A stretch of 64,000 bases of DNA from Rhexocercosporidium sp. MPI-PUGE-AT-0058 (GCA_020746875.1 JAGTJL010000011.1:1364001-1428000), one strand, 5' to 3'; counted from the first letter of the stretch, positions 10,323 to 21,451 are shown. Numbers and translations: made by a program. Notes: generated by a model not told the origin, from the sequence alone.

Positions 10323-11721
10323 TATGGGAACGGGGTCTGTGTCGGCGGAAGATGTGATAGATGGAGCCTGTAGTTGGCAGTGAGTCTAAGTGATAGATGA
10401 GCTGTGAAGATGGTTTACGAAAGTCTTGAGAATTTATTATTAGGTTATGAGAGTGGGAAGAGTAGCAAAGGGAGGAGCTGGGTTATTTTATATCCAAAGC
10501 TGCAGTTGCACAATGCCAAAGCCTTTCCTACCTTCGCAGTTCTGGCGTCATATTTACCTGGGCATGCATCGTCACCTCGAAACTGATAAATCCCATGGCG
10601 TCGAAGTGTACCCCAGAAATGGCAACAAGTACAGCCCAGCCCAGAAAGGAGTATGGAAATTGAACAGGTCACAACAGACATCTGTGTTTGCTGTGACCGC
10701 TCATTGGCCTGGAAATCTAGCGCCGAAGTGTGTGCTAGAAATGGAAAAGCGCAAGAAGACAGACCACCCAATCGCGCAGAGCCTGAGAGGTGTTAGCAAA
10801 GTGGCTTGCTTTACAGATTTGACCGAAGCTGCCTTTTTGTTGTAACAAATCATGATACGAAATGCGTGAAACGGCGATAATACCCAATGCCGTACCGTAG
10901 GAAACTATTAAAAGCATGTCAGAGATGTAGAGAGCGGAGATTGAAGGTATATTCAGCCTTTAAATCCCTCGGCTATTTGTCGATACTCGACTGATACCTT
11001 TAGTGCGATCTTTAACTTATCTCCCGCAGCTTATGTATCCGCACTAAAGTTAATGTACGGGATATAGAGATACCAGAAACTTCGCATAAAGAACGAGAAT
11101 AATGACACCAGGGGGAAAGCACTTGCTCGCGTTAAAACCTCGCTCCTAACCCTGCTTATCGCTGTTCAATATTACCTGCTATCACTGGACTTCTAAGCAA
11201 GAGAAGTTCTGCTTCTACGTTACCGAAGCCTCCAAAACGGGGGGTTTTCTCGTGAAGTTCTACCGCCTGAATGATGCGCCAGAGCACCTGACGCAAAGTA
11301 TCGATGCCGTTAGTATTTGACACTTTTAGCCCTTGAAAAGTCATTTTTTTAGGATCGAGATTCACTTCGGTGTCGTGAGATTGTGTCTCAAGATTCGATC
11401 AAGAACAGAGTAGAATCGAGCAGTAACATAAAAAAGAATATCAAAGGTTTGAAATCATTGAGATATCAGATTGTTATAATCACTGATATACGAAAATATA
11501 AAGCCAAGCATAAATAAATAGATACCTAGATCTAAATATCGGGTAGTTTTTAGTAGTTCCAAATTCACGCGACTTAGATAGCTAGTCAATGATTTTCACA
11601 ATAGCACTAGACCGCATCTAGAATAGCGCGCACGTTGCAGGAACTACCACCCTCTCGAGGTGTTTCTCTTCGCTACGTTCACACAAACACAACAAACAAC
11701 AACAAAACGACTTTCGAAAAG
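10323..11721. other. Intergenic, no gene seen
   Basis: Overlapping frames of 60-132 codons occur on both strands (the longest 10447-10845 plus) but none has a recognised domain. 11400-11600 is AT-rich. 11640-11720 has CACACAAACACAACAAACAACAAC, a likely leader for the following gene. Confidence 0.4.
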
Positions 11722-12250
11722 ATGGTGTCTCTTGACGCATCTTTCAACAAGGCCAGGTAAAGACTCGAAATCTTACAATCTCTAATTCATGCTAAAGCCA
11801 CTAGCGCCCGATCCGAGCCCGAGCCCGAGCCTGAGCTTGTCGGTACCTGCAACCTTACAAAGCCACGTGACCTTGCTGCGAATAATCTCATCCAAAGCGC
11901 TGCTATTGTTCCGCCTCTTCCTCTTTCATCACCACCACCGTACGATTTCGAAAACCACTACGAAAATCCACACAACCAATTACACTCTCAAAACTACCAA
12001 CAAATCCACGCAATGGCAGACGACCTCGAGTCACAGACTATCGCTATGTCCGTCCGTATTGCAATCCATTCGTGGATGCTCATGCTTGGTGCGGTCTTGC
12101 TGTGCACCACAATAGTCCTTGTGTGCTTCTTCTTGAAGGTACGAGTGTATTTGCCGTTAAATTAAACATTTGCTAATTTCTACGTAGTAATACTAGGCAC
12201 GCAACCCACGTCTTCTTCTCTTTTTGACTCAAATCATCCACATACAGTGA
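11722..12250 (+). CDS. Small single-pass membrane protein, unknown
   Basis: Exon 1 is 11722-11756 (MVSLDASFNKA), intron 11757-11804, exon 2 11805-12138. Exon 2 is open in one frame. It has an acidic S-E-P-E-P-E-P-E repeat near the N-terminus, a Pro-rich and then Asn/Gln/His-rich middle, and near the C-terminus one hydrophobic segment of about 20 residues (MLMLGAVLLCTTIVLVCFFL). The donor after CFFLK is GTACGA. Two acceptors are possible. TAG at 12185-12187 puts a TAA stop immediately after (12188-12190, 123 aa). TAG at 12194-12196 adds a 17-residue basic/hydrophobic tail ending at TGA 12248-12250 (140 aa). The layout suggests a tail-anchored protein. The upstream leader is CAA/ACA-rich. No family recognised. 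Confidence 0.55.
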
Positions 12251-12399
12251 GTACAATCAGTATTTGTGATCCGACCTTTTCTAGATTATTAATATTAACT
12301 TGGTTCTTTCTAGGCTGGAAAGCGTCCCTCGAGCAAACCACCGGCTGTTATGATACTGGCAATTAGGATGATAAAGTAAGGAAGGGCTAGTTGGCATAA

Positions 12400-12480
12400 A
12401 TGGATTGGCGTGATCTGGATTGGCATGGATAGATTGGGCATAATTCGGATTGGCGTAGACTGGATTTGCATTCCTTGGAG
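12400..12480 (+). repeat. Degenerate GGATTGG tandem array
   Basis: About five imperfect units of 14-17 bp, each built on TGGATTGGCGT or GGATTGGCAT. It lies inside a minus-strand frame (12310-12627) that repeats I-x-P/T residues and has no known domain, so I do not call a gene. Confidence 0.5.
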
Positions 12481-12699
12481 TTGACGGAATGATACCCAGT
12501 CGTTAGGCTTTCCAAGTCGTATTTGTGCTTTCGCCTTTGTGGCGCATTTTTGCTCTTGACTTTTCCTTCGTGTCGCTCCGAGGAGAGAGAACAGATGCTT
12601 CGACTCGTGCGCCTGCCTTAAACACAATATTACTTCAGTCCTGTATCGATTATCTCTATTGAAAGACTCAATTGGACTCGAACCCGCACGCCAACCACC

Positions 12700-13436
12700 C
12701 CAACCCCCCTTATATAGATAAAGTCGGATGTAAAATCTGTTACGCTAATCAGACTATTAGTTATTAAAACGCGTATCTGCAGATATTACTACTATTGTAA
12801 TTAATACCATAAGTCAATTAACAACCCCGCACTTCAATGCTTCCTGGTCTAGTCGTGAATCTCATAGTAATACTTATATAAAACTTTTATTTCTTTAAGA
12901 TTTCTTAGATTTCTTAAATTCCTTTTAGCCTCAGAGATTTAAGGGATTTAGAGATTTATTACGTGACTTAAGGTCGCGTAATCTTATAGTTTATATTATA
13001 ATACTTAAATAATATATTAATGAACTTATTAATTTATAAGTGTATTCGGGGAGCTCGACAGCTCTTAAGAGCCGTACCCCTAAGATCCTCTTAATTCTTA
13101 AGACTACGCTAGCTCTTAAAATACTTCCCCTATGGCCCAGTGGTCGCCTAGGAGCGTCTGTAATATAATGGCGCCCGCAGGCGGCCGCTCGGAGTTATTA
13201 ACGCCGAAGGCCGATCAGCTAATAGGCGTCCGTGGAATTTTTTACTGATATAAGACTATTAATACCGCTAGACTTTTAGCGGTTTATTCGTTCTCCCGGT
13301 AGTCACGTAATAAAGTCGCGTAATTTAAAGGCTTATTTAATTTTTAATTATTTACTAATAATAATAATTATATAATATATAACTTATGAAATCTTAAGTC
13401 TTAAGGTCTCTTAAAGTAATACTTCTAAAAGTAATA
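12700..13436. other. Start of a large RIP-like AT-rich island
   Basis: From about 12700 the sequence switches to TTAA/TAAT/ATTA-rich DNA with few CA or TG-coded words. It stays so, with brief breaks, to about 17100. No coding frame is preserved in 12700-13436. A GC-richer patch at 13040-13320 (AGCTCTTAAGAGC, GCCCGCAGGCGGCC) may be a less mutated fragment of another repeat. Confidence 0.6.
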
Positions 13437-13996
13437 ACGTCCCACCTTACTATTCCACCTACACCCCCCCATTCCGCTTACTTCGCTTAACTCACCGCTA
13501 TATTTACCCACTTATTTAAATAATTAATTACTCTTTAATTCTTTAATTAAATCTTTTCAAATTTAGAATGCGATTTTTCCTTATTATAAAGCCTTAATAT
13601 ACCGAGTACGGCATTATATATACGCTTACAGAGATCGCAAACGGTAAGTTATTACGGAAGGCATCGCTTAAATAAAGTATTCTAAAGTCTATCCTTTATG
13701 GCCGTAATATAACGACGTTATCTTATAATAAAGCCGCTAATTACTTATAAAAGCTACTTACTTTAATAAAGAGTCGATTAATTAATTGAGTTTTAACTTA
13801 AGAGTCTCTTAGTCGTGGAGTTATATATATATAAATTATAGTTTTAAGAAAGCGTCTTTTAGCTCTTTAAGGAAAATATTTATTACTTAGAAAACATTGA
13901 ATTTCTAAGTTTTTAGTACGGAATCTTATTTTAAAGATGAAGAAGTAAATATACGTCGATTCTATACGTATTAATAGCGCTTATTCCGATATTATT
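13437..13996 (+). mobile_element. Fot1/pogo element, truncated RIP-degraded copy
   Basis: Starts with ACGTC right after a TA dinucleotide (13435-13436) and then follows the full-length copy at 19668 base for base apart from abundant C-to-T and G-to-A changes. For example ATTCCGCCCACCTCGCTTAA appears here as ATTCCGCTTACTTCGCTTAA, and the first codons ATGCGACTTGTCCTCATC read ATGCGATTTTTCCTTATT. Similarity is lost near 13997, equivalent to about position 560 of the element. The 3' two thirds are missing, cut off by the hAT relic. Confidence 0.85.
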
Positions 13997-14449
13997 TGAA
14001 AAGAAGAGATTTGGTGTGAATGATGATTTCATTACTTCGGGGGAAACTAGGTCTATATAACTACTTTTAGGCGCCAAGCTATTTAGCTCTCGCATCGGCT
14101 ATTTGCTCTCGCATTGGCCATTTGCTCTCGCATCGGTTATTAGCTTTATATTAAGACTAGCTTTATATTACCAGAGCTTCCGAGGTTTGAAACACGGAAG
14201 CTTAAGGCTTGATGAAGCCACTGTTTTAGCCCTGAATAACCCTTTAACGGAAGCTTAAAGCTTCCGAGGTTCAAAGCACGGAAGCCGAGGCTTTATGCGA
14301 AGCCAGAGCTTTATGCAAAGGTAGTTGAGTTGCTTTATGCAAAGGTAGTTGAGTTATAGAAAGGTATGCTTAATATAATCTTATATTATTAAGCGAGTTT
14401 AGCCGAGGCTTAATATAATCTTATAAAGAGAAGTTATTACTTTTAATAA

Positions 14450-16330
14450 TAGTTTCTTTTTGACTTTAGACGCTTGGATAGCTAATAATTAAGACGCGTA
14501 TTTTAGTATTATAGTATAAGTTTATATTTTAATATTAAATATTATAATATTAATTCATTTATTAATTTAATTATTTTATAAAAAACGACTTTAAATTAAA
14601 AAGCTATTTATTAGTTATGCGACTTCTTATTAAACGGTATTCCGGAGTTTATATATTTAAAGTCTTGTTAAAGACTATAAAAGAATATAATGTTAAATAT
14701 AATATCTTTACGTAAGTTATTTTTTTTTAAAAATATTTAATATAAATACTAACTTTTAATAATAGAAGTATTAGAGATAACGCGAGCTCTAACGATACTC
14801 TTATTAATACTCTAAAATAATATTATATAAGAGAATTTATTAAATTTTAAGGCTGTATAACTTGTTTAGCTCACGTACTTAATTTAGTCGTTTAAGATAT
14901 ATTAAAAGCTTTTAATAAAGAAGCTTATAATGATATTAACGATAACGATATTTATTAAGAAGAAAATAATTAAGAAGAGGAATATAATAATAAGTGTATT
15001 TAATAATTCTTTATTATATTTTATATATTAATAATCTTTTTAAATATATTTCTTTAGAAAAAAGTAAGAAAAATAATCGTCGGTATTCGATATTAATAAG
15101 AAAATAAAAGAAATTTTAATATATAAGTTAAAGCTTTACAAATTAATAATCCTCGATTATCCTAATCAAGTAAGTTTTACTTATATTAAGTATTAATTAT
15201 ATCTAAGTTTATTTATTAATTTTATTATTAAATTAAAAAACTCGATGGTCTTTTACGGCTAAAATACTTAAAGACTTTTTATACGTTTGGCAAGCTATCA
15301 AAATCGTTATAAGCTTATCGATTATTAAGTCTTTTGAAAAGAATAAAGAAATTCTTATTTTAAAAAACTCGGAAATAGCTTATTTAGAAAAGTGCTTGAA
15401 GATATTTAATATCTTTATAAAGCCTATTATTAAGCTTTAAGCCGAAAAATATCTAACGATTTATTATTTATTACGTAAGGTATATAAATTATATACTCGA
15501 TTAGAAGAATTAAAAGAAGAAATTAATGTAAGTAATAAATATTAATATAAATATTAATTTATTTACTAACTTAATCTTAGGATCTTAATTTTACTGATTC
15601 TATTAATAGAGGGCTTATTAGGCTCCGAAAATATTATCTTAAAACAGGAAATATAAGCGAAAATAATAAGAGCTTATAATTAGCTTTAATATTAGACCCC
15701 CGTATTAAATAAGAGGGCTTAGAAGTTATTAGCTTATCTCGAAATCAAGCTTTTGAAATATATAATAAATTAAAAGAAGTTTATAATATGTAAGTTTATT
15801 TATTTACATTATTTAAAATTAAATAGCTTTAAAGTCGACTTCGCGCTAGCAAATCCTCTTATCGAAGAAGTTCAAAATTTGGCTCTTGAAAATAGCGACG
15901 ATAATTCTGATATTTATATTCAAGATAATGAAAATAACGACTTAGATGAATTAAATAGATATATTCAAGAATTAAGAGCTAATAAAGGGATAAGTAATAA
16001 ATCTTTATATATTATATATATTAATATTATAATAGACTCGATTTCTTATTTTTTAACTTTAAAATAAAAATAAATACCTTATATTATCTTTAATAACTAG
16101 AAATTATTTACAAATTCCGGCTATTTCAGCACTTAATGAGAGGTTTTTTAACTAAGGGACTCTTATTATTAATAAGCTAAGAAATCGATTAGTAAAAGAT
16201 ACGTTTGAAAAAACAATTTGCTTAAAAAGTTGAGGAGTTATTAAAGAGAAAGAAGAAGAAGACGATATAATAGAAGAAGTTAGAGATATAGAAAATAATA
16301 ACTTATTCTTTATCAAGTAGGTTTTGTTAA
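14450..16330 (+). mobile_element. hAT transposon relic, heavily RIPed
   Basis: Translated with stops ignored, this AT-rich block reads as a hAT transposase. Near 14770-14810 there is NASSNDT. Near 14860-14920 comes CLAHVLNLVV then a stop then DIL, the hAT zinc-binding histidine region. Around 15360-15520 there is LKNSEIAYLEKCLKIFNIFIKP followed by EKYLTIYYLLRKVYKLYTRLEEL. Near 16115-16240 lies the C-terminal dimerisation block (ALNERFFN, RNRLVKDTFEKTICLKS). Stops sit where the family has Trp or Gln, as expected of C-to-T/G-to-A mutation. Terminal inverted repeats could not be placed. Short direct repeats of GCTATTTGCTCTCGCATCGG (14089-14135) at the left may be subterminal motifs. Confidence 0.75.
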
Positions 16331-16785
16331 TTAGTTTATTAGTTAGTTTATTAGTTAAATTATTAGTCGATTCATGAGTTGATTCATAAGTTACTTGTTT
16401 AATTATTTAATTATTTAGTTTATTATTACTTAATAGTATTATAAATATATTTATTTATTTAATATTTTTATAAGTCAGCCATTAATTAAATTAATCTAGA
16501 TTAATCTAGATTAATTAATCTAATTCTAATCTAATCAAGTCAATTTTTCATTAATTTAATTCTAATTTAATCTAATCAATTAATCCGATTATTAATCGAT
16601 TAGCTTGATTAATTTTGCTCACGCTGGTGAGGAGGAAGAGGGACCTTGCATTTGATCCTTCTTATTTAACGGGTATGCAAATAAATGTATTAGTATTATA
16701 ATTATATAGCAAGGCTATATTTACGTTATTTATATATAGAGAATCGTATAATATCGCTTCTAAATTTTTAATCTTGAGTTTTGCT
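16331..16785. other. AT-rich non-coding spacer in the RIP island
   Basis: Low-complexity TTAGTTTATTAG and TTAATCTAGATTAATC repeats (16340-16610), then a GC-richer step at 16615-16670 (TTTTGCTCACGCTGGTGAGGAGG). No frame. It separates the hAT relic from the decayed gene that follows. Confidence 0.5.
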
Positions 16786-17400
16786 TTTGCAAGCTCGATT
16801 TCCGATAGATACTTTGTATCTCCGCTACGATACGTTTATATGCGATGATACGAAGGAGTTCGATGATTTTATCTTAAAGTTAGAGTTTATATATGATGTC
16901 GATCATATTCGCTAGGTACAGAATCTCGTTATTCTATTAGATCCGGATGAAGTTAGTGCGTACTACTATTAGTTGGGTGAAGTTTTAGGTTGGTTCGGTA
17001 ATATTTAAAGGCTTATAATTGTAGTTGGCTATTTTGATTAAGAGAACGACGATAATAAAGACATCTTTTTCATCGAGGCTATTAATGTTATTAAGACTTG
17101 TTATAATTACGAGATATTCTCCCTAAAGCCGACCTAGCTCTATAAGATACTTGAGGCATCCTTACCTGTGAACTTTGTCTCTATAACGGAGCTTGAAAGG
17201 TCTTTCGACAAATGCCGCCAGAACAACCGCAGTTTTAAGTAGAAACTTAAGGACTAGGGTATTAAAGACAATGCAGATCTTAGAGATATACTCATGCCGG
17301 ATATTGAATATAAGTCGGCAGTTACAAGTGGCCTGAAAAACTACTTTGATATTTTGAGAGAAGGATTTTAGCAGAAGCGTATGAAAGAAGAATAACTGTG
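16786..17400 (+). pseudogene. RIP-decayed gene remnant, 2EXR-protein-like C-terminal part
   Basis: A single frame of about 200 codons is readable from about 16790 to 17400 apart from TAG/TAA codons, each one step from TGG, CAG or CAA, with no frameshift seen. It opens PIDTLYLRYDTFICDD, continues VQNLVILLDP, GWFGNI, NDDNKDIFFIEAI and ends in a charged segment (YKSAVTSGLKNYFDILREGF). The opening and the following VQNLVIL-type strand are how fungal 2EXR (F-box-like) proteins continue after their N-terminal domain. RIP is strongest at the 5' side and fades towards 17400, where GC content recovers. The N-terminal part is not attached. Family assignment is tentative. Confidence 0.45.
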
Positions 17401-17639
17401 CTCTAGGGCTACTTTGCTTTGAGATAGATGTCTGGCCAATTATTTACTTTTCCGTATTTTCTAGCCGCTTTATAGCCACTAGTTACCTCGACCACGTCGC
17501 AATCTTCAGATGGGGATATACTATCAAGTCGTTATCACTATCAACTTGTTAGTACTTGTAAGCGGTTGGTGCAAACAAGTTGTTGGTGCAAGTGGTCGGG
17601 GACCTCAATATCTACATGGTCATACACCACCTAAGCACT

Positions 17640-18058
17640 AATTTATATCCCACTGGCAGATATAAACTGGACAGATTTTGGTCATTCTGTTGGCGAGGTC
17701 GAACAACAAACGCGCGATCCCGCAACAGCGCTCGTCAACATCGACAAGTTCATGCAGAAGTACTCGTGGTTTTTTGCAAATAAAACCCCTCCGAATGGAA
17801 AGATGACCGCCTACTTTGAACTATATGGATTTCCCTCTGAGGTATATACTTTATTTCTGAGATCTGAGATAGCGCTAAGTATCAAAGATTGCTTCGTCGT
17901 TTTCTGTCCCAGCCTTACACCTCTGGGAACTTTCACTTTATCTTGCTGAAGTCGATGTGGCGAGTGCACACCTGGAATCCTGATACGCAAGGCTGGCAAT
18001 ACAAAATTGAAACTGGAGGTACTGGAAAGGCGTTCCACACATTATCCACTCGGTCATT
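17640..18058 (+). pseudogene. Unassigned gene remnant, two coding blocks
   Basis: Two stretches look strongly coding but do not join cleanly. Block A (about 17660-17841) reads INWTDFGHSVGEVEQQ and continues through FMQKYSWFFANK to ELYGFPSE, then meets a donor-like GTATAT. Block B (about 17886-18058) reads RRFLSQPYTSGNFHFILLKS, then MWRVHTWNPDTQGWQYKIE and ends FHTLSTRSF before TAG. An intron from 17842 to about 17885 would connect them only with a phase mismatch at the splice sites I can see, so either a site is damaged or the join is elsewhere. No family is recognised. A 5' end is not visible. Confidence 0.4.
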
Positions 18059-18199
18059 TTAGTCTGCTCATACGGCAAGCTCTAGCTAGCAGTGGCGTTG
18101 CTTGCTCCTTCCTCACACATCTAGTTCCGGGCTGCCAACAGTTTTCAATATATAGGCTGCGGCAGTTCAAGATCATCTGACTCTGACTTCTTTTCCAGC

Positions 18200-18784
18200 T
18201 TGCCTGCTGTGTACCACACGCGAAGCTATCTTCCAAGCTCGTGTAGACTCCTGCTTTTGGCAACGCTACCTACGCTCTTCCCTTCGTTTCTCTGCCCCTT
18301 ATCTCCTGCCCCTGTCTCCTCACTGAGCAGTAACCTGACTGTCCTCTTGCCTCTATTGGCGACGCTCCACCGCCGCCTTCCTACTCCATCGACGGGCTGG
18401 ATGCATCCGATCATCCCTATATCAACTCTGTTGCCTCCCACCATCGAGTTCTCACCTGCGACCTACCAACCTCTCAAGATTAGCCCCTCCAACTGCAACC
18501 AACAATTCCACTTGTTCCGTGAGCTCCCCTACGAACTCCGGGAACTAATCTGGAAGTTCTGTCTTGGAGACGAATCGAGGAGCTGCGAAGAACGAGTGGG
18601 TTCCTTTTGCCGCCTTGCGAAGATGATGGATCATGTTGAGCGTAGTCACCTCAAAGGAAAAGATCCACAGGCCAAGGTAGAGTGTTGTTACCCCATTTGT
18701 AAGTCTCGGGGGCTTGTTCCAAACTCTTGCAGGAGACAGTGCATGGCATCAAGCTTTGGGAACCAAGGTTTGTGCGTTCGATAA
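18200..18784 (+). pseudogene. 2EXR-domain (F-box-like) protein, truncated
   Basis: The 194-codon frame contains FHLFRELPYELRELIWKFCL (about residues 103-122), the opening helix pair of the 2EXR domain found in large fungal gene families. After it the typical continuation (strands with PRV-type motifs, then a region of 200 residues or more) is replaced by unrelated sequence ending at 18784. The N-terminal 100 residues are Leu/Pro/Ser-rich and may be leader sequence. The real start could be ATG 18401 (MHPIIPIST). I take it as a 5' fragment. The nearby remnant at 16.8-17.4 kb may be the matching 3' part of a related gene but lies upstream. Confidence 0.5.
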
Positions 18785-19032
18785 AATAGATTGCGTTCCA
18801 TTTCATATATAGATCTCCTATTCACATTTGCTATGTTTGAGTATAGGAATTCGAATCCGATTCAATATGATATTTTCTTTGACTGACAAGGCTCCAAAAA
18901 AAACCCCCCCAATGCCAATTGCCTTTGTTAAAAAAAATGTACAACATCTAAAGTAACATAATTCCAGTCTTGACACCGTTCCCGTGTTTATCTTTATCGT
19001 TACCATCGCTCTTCTTCTCCATGTCTCTAATA

Positions 19033-19332
19033 TCAAATTCTAACACCGCCGAATTGACGCTCCAAGTCCGTCGCGGGTCTGACACCACTAATAGCCCGAT
19101 GATCATTTCCACCAACCGGAGAACCACATTGTAGGCATTGAGAGGTTTCCATCGGCATACCACACTCTCCAATCGTAAATGGGTGGCCGTTTTCACAGTA
19201 ATACCAATGGCCAGTGCCTCTAAAGTCATGTGCCATGGCCGCATACACAGCTGCTTTTTCCTCATTGCTCACTGGCATATAGAATGTAGAATCGCGCAGC
19301 ATCTTCTCAACTTCCTGAACTTCGTTCCTCAT
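19033..19332 (-). pseudogene. RZ-type zinc-finger fragment (ZNFX1/NFX1-like C-terminus)
   Basis: A 99-residue frame with GHWYYCENGHPFTIGECGMP followed by SQCLQCGSPVGG and a His. This is the RZ-type zinc finger found at the C-terminus of ZNFX1-like helicases and in RNF213. In fungal relatives it is preceded, as here, by an EEKAAVYAAM-type helix and followed by a short tail ending close after the finger, so the natural stop at 19033 may be intact. Such proteins usually exceed 1,500 residues. Here the frame is closed by a stop just upstream (about 19350) and non-matching sequence follows, so only the 3' end is present. The break lies within 350 bp of a Fot1 element. Confidence 0.7.
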
Positions 19333-19667
19333 ACCAGCAGTTGACTCAATTATATGCTGAATTGGGGGGAAAGTGGCCTTTTAAATCCGGCCTACAACAT
19401 ATACACTTTTGGGGGAAACTACCTAAACGGAGTGTTTGTATATGGTGCTCGTATGGAGGGGAGCGTCAAAAAGTGTTGGGAAATTTAATACAGAAACCTC
19501 CAAAGAAGTCATATAACGGATGCATTTTCTGTACTGCACCTTTATGTCAAGAGGGGGAATGTTGGAGTAGATTTTATTATAAAGTACTTTACTAAGGAAT
19601 TTGTATGTAAAGGTATATAAAATAATGCATTCCCCCTCCTGCATGCCGCGGTCGCCTCCCCCTGCTA

Positions 19668-19715
19668 ACGTCGAGCACCCCCATTCCGCCCACCCCCCCA
19701 TTCCGCCCACCTCGC
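19668..19715 (+). repeat. Left terminal inverted repeat of the Fot1/pogo element
   Basis: Starts ACGTCGAGCACCCCC and ends CACCTCGC, perfectly matching the reverse complement of 21452-21499. It contains an internal 20-bp-spaced duplication of CCCCATTCCGCCCACC. Confidence 0.9.
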
Positions 19716-19796
19716 TTAACTCACCGCCATATCTACCCACCAACTTAAATAATTAATTACTCCTTGATTCTTTAATCAATTCTTTTCAAATTTGGA

Positions 19797-21416
19797 ATGC
19801 GACTTGTCCTCATCATAAAGCCTCAATATACCGAGTACGATATCATGTGTGCGCTTGCAGAGATCGCAAATGGCAAGTCTTTGCGAAAGGCATCGCTTGA
19901 GTGGGGTATTCCAAGGTCTACACTTCGTGGCCGCAACACAACGACTTTGTCACACCGAGAAAGTGCTAGTCACTTACAAAGGCTACCTACGGTAGTGGAG
20001 AGTCGATTGACTAATTGGATTCTGACTCAGGAGTCTCTCGGTCGTGGAGTTACGCATGCACAGATCAAGGTTTTTGGAGAGAGGCTTCTAGCTCTTCAAG
20101 GAGATCATTCACCACTCGGAAGACACTAGATTTACAAGTTTTTGACACGGAATCCTATTCTGAAGACGAAGAGGCAAATATACGTTGATTCTGTACGTGT
20201 CAACGGCGCTTGTTCCGAAGTTATTAAGCCTTAGTTCTAAAAATTGGAAATTCCGGCTATCAAGGCCATCCCAGCTAGTCAACAATGGAATATGGACGAG
20301 ACCGGTATTATAGAAGGCTACGGTCTGAATAGATTTGTTATAAGGCACGCTAAAAAGCGCAAGATTCAAGGAAAACAGCCAGGCTCACGTACTTGGACGT
20401 CAATCATTAAGTGCATCTCTACAACAAGGGTTTCTACACAACCTTTGATAATATACAAGGGAAAATCGGTGCAGCAACAATGGTTTCCGTCTCAATTAGA
20501 TGTATTCGACAATTGGCACTTCACTACAACTAATAATAAGTGGACGACCGACGAAACCGCTCTTGAATAGCTAGAGAAGGTGTTTATCCCTCAGACGCAA
20601 CCACGTGATCGTTCAGCAAGACTCCTCATCCTAGACGGCCACGGGAGCTATAAGACGACGGAATTCCTTTGGAAGTGCCTTGAATATAATATCTTCTTAT
20701 TATATTTGCCTGCACATACGTCACACGTCTTACAACCCTTAGATTTGACAATTTTCTCTGCTTTAAAGCGTGCTTACCGAAAGGAACTGCACAAATTAAG
20801 TTCTTTAATCAATTACACACTAATTAGCAAGCGCAATTTCCTTATTTACTACCAGAAAGCACGTTAAGAAACTATCACTCCTTCTAATATCAAATCTAGG
20901 TGGAGAACCAGTAGATTATAGCCGGTATCTATAGCTAAACCCTTGATGAGCTCATTATTACTAGAAAATAGTAATAAATCGACAGAACCGGCTCTTCAAG
21001 CGCCTCAGAGAGTAATAATACTTTCTCCGGAGCCTTCTAGCACTTCTATTCAGTTACAGACTCCTAAAGCTAGGAAAGACCTCTATGCACAGATCCGTAC
21101 GTTGGCGAGCGGATTACATAATCAACTTCCAACGCAACGTTTGCTCTTTAGGAAGATTGTGAAAGGAATTGATGAAAAGGATTACGAATTAGGGAAAGCA
21201 AATATAAGAATCAAAGAGTTGGAAGAGAGGTTAGAGCAATTAAAGCCGAGGAAAAGAAGGAAAGTGCAAACTAGTCCAAATTCCAAGTTTGCGATAACAC
21301 GTGCTATTCAAGAGGCTCAAATTGCAGCTAGAGATCGTCAAATTATATCCGTAGAATCAGAAACAGCAGGCGATTCTAATTCTACAATTTCTTATATAGA
21401 AGTTGACGTAGCGTAG
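19797..21416 (+). pseudogene. Fot1/pogo transposase with six in-frame stops
   Basis: One frame of 539 codons, no indel. The N-terminus has a helix-turn-helix of the CENP-B/Tc5 type (about residues 12-105; ALAEIANGKSLRKASLEWGIP). The catalytic DDE_1 domain shows Asp167 (NMDETG), Asp280 (LILDGHGSY) and Asp316 (LQPLDLT), a DD35D spacing. The C-terminus is basic (KPRKRRK). Six stops interrupt it: after GRH (20127), two near 20233-20241 (KP stop F stop KLE), after TALE (20568), after QKAR (20865) and after SRL (about 20919). Each sits one transition from TGG, CAG or CAA, so all fit RIP. Without stops the length is normal for Fot1 transposases. This copy cannot make a full protein. Confidence 0.85.
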
Positions 21417-21451
21417 AGTTATTAAGTGTTGAATAGAAAGTGCTGAATTAC

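Noticed and set aside
10447..10845. 132-codon plus-strand frame
   Set aside because: Overlaps similar-length frames on the other strand, lacks any recognisable motif, and has no leader or splice support.
12310..12627. 105-codon minus-strand frame with repeated PI-x-I residues
   Set aside because: The pattern comes from the GGATTGG tandem array rather than from a protein family.
12655..12700. tRNA-like T-arm on the minus strand (GGTTCGAGTCCAAT)
   Set aside because: The T-stem does not pair well and no D-arm, anticodon arm or acceptor stem fits upstream.
15879..16067. 62-codon plus-strand frame in the RIP island
   Set aside because: It is an open remnant of the hAT transposase, not a separate gene.
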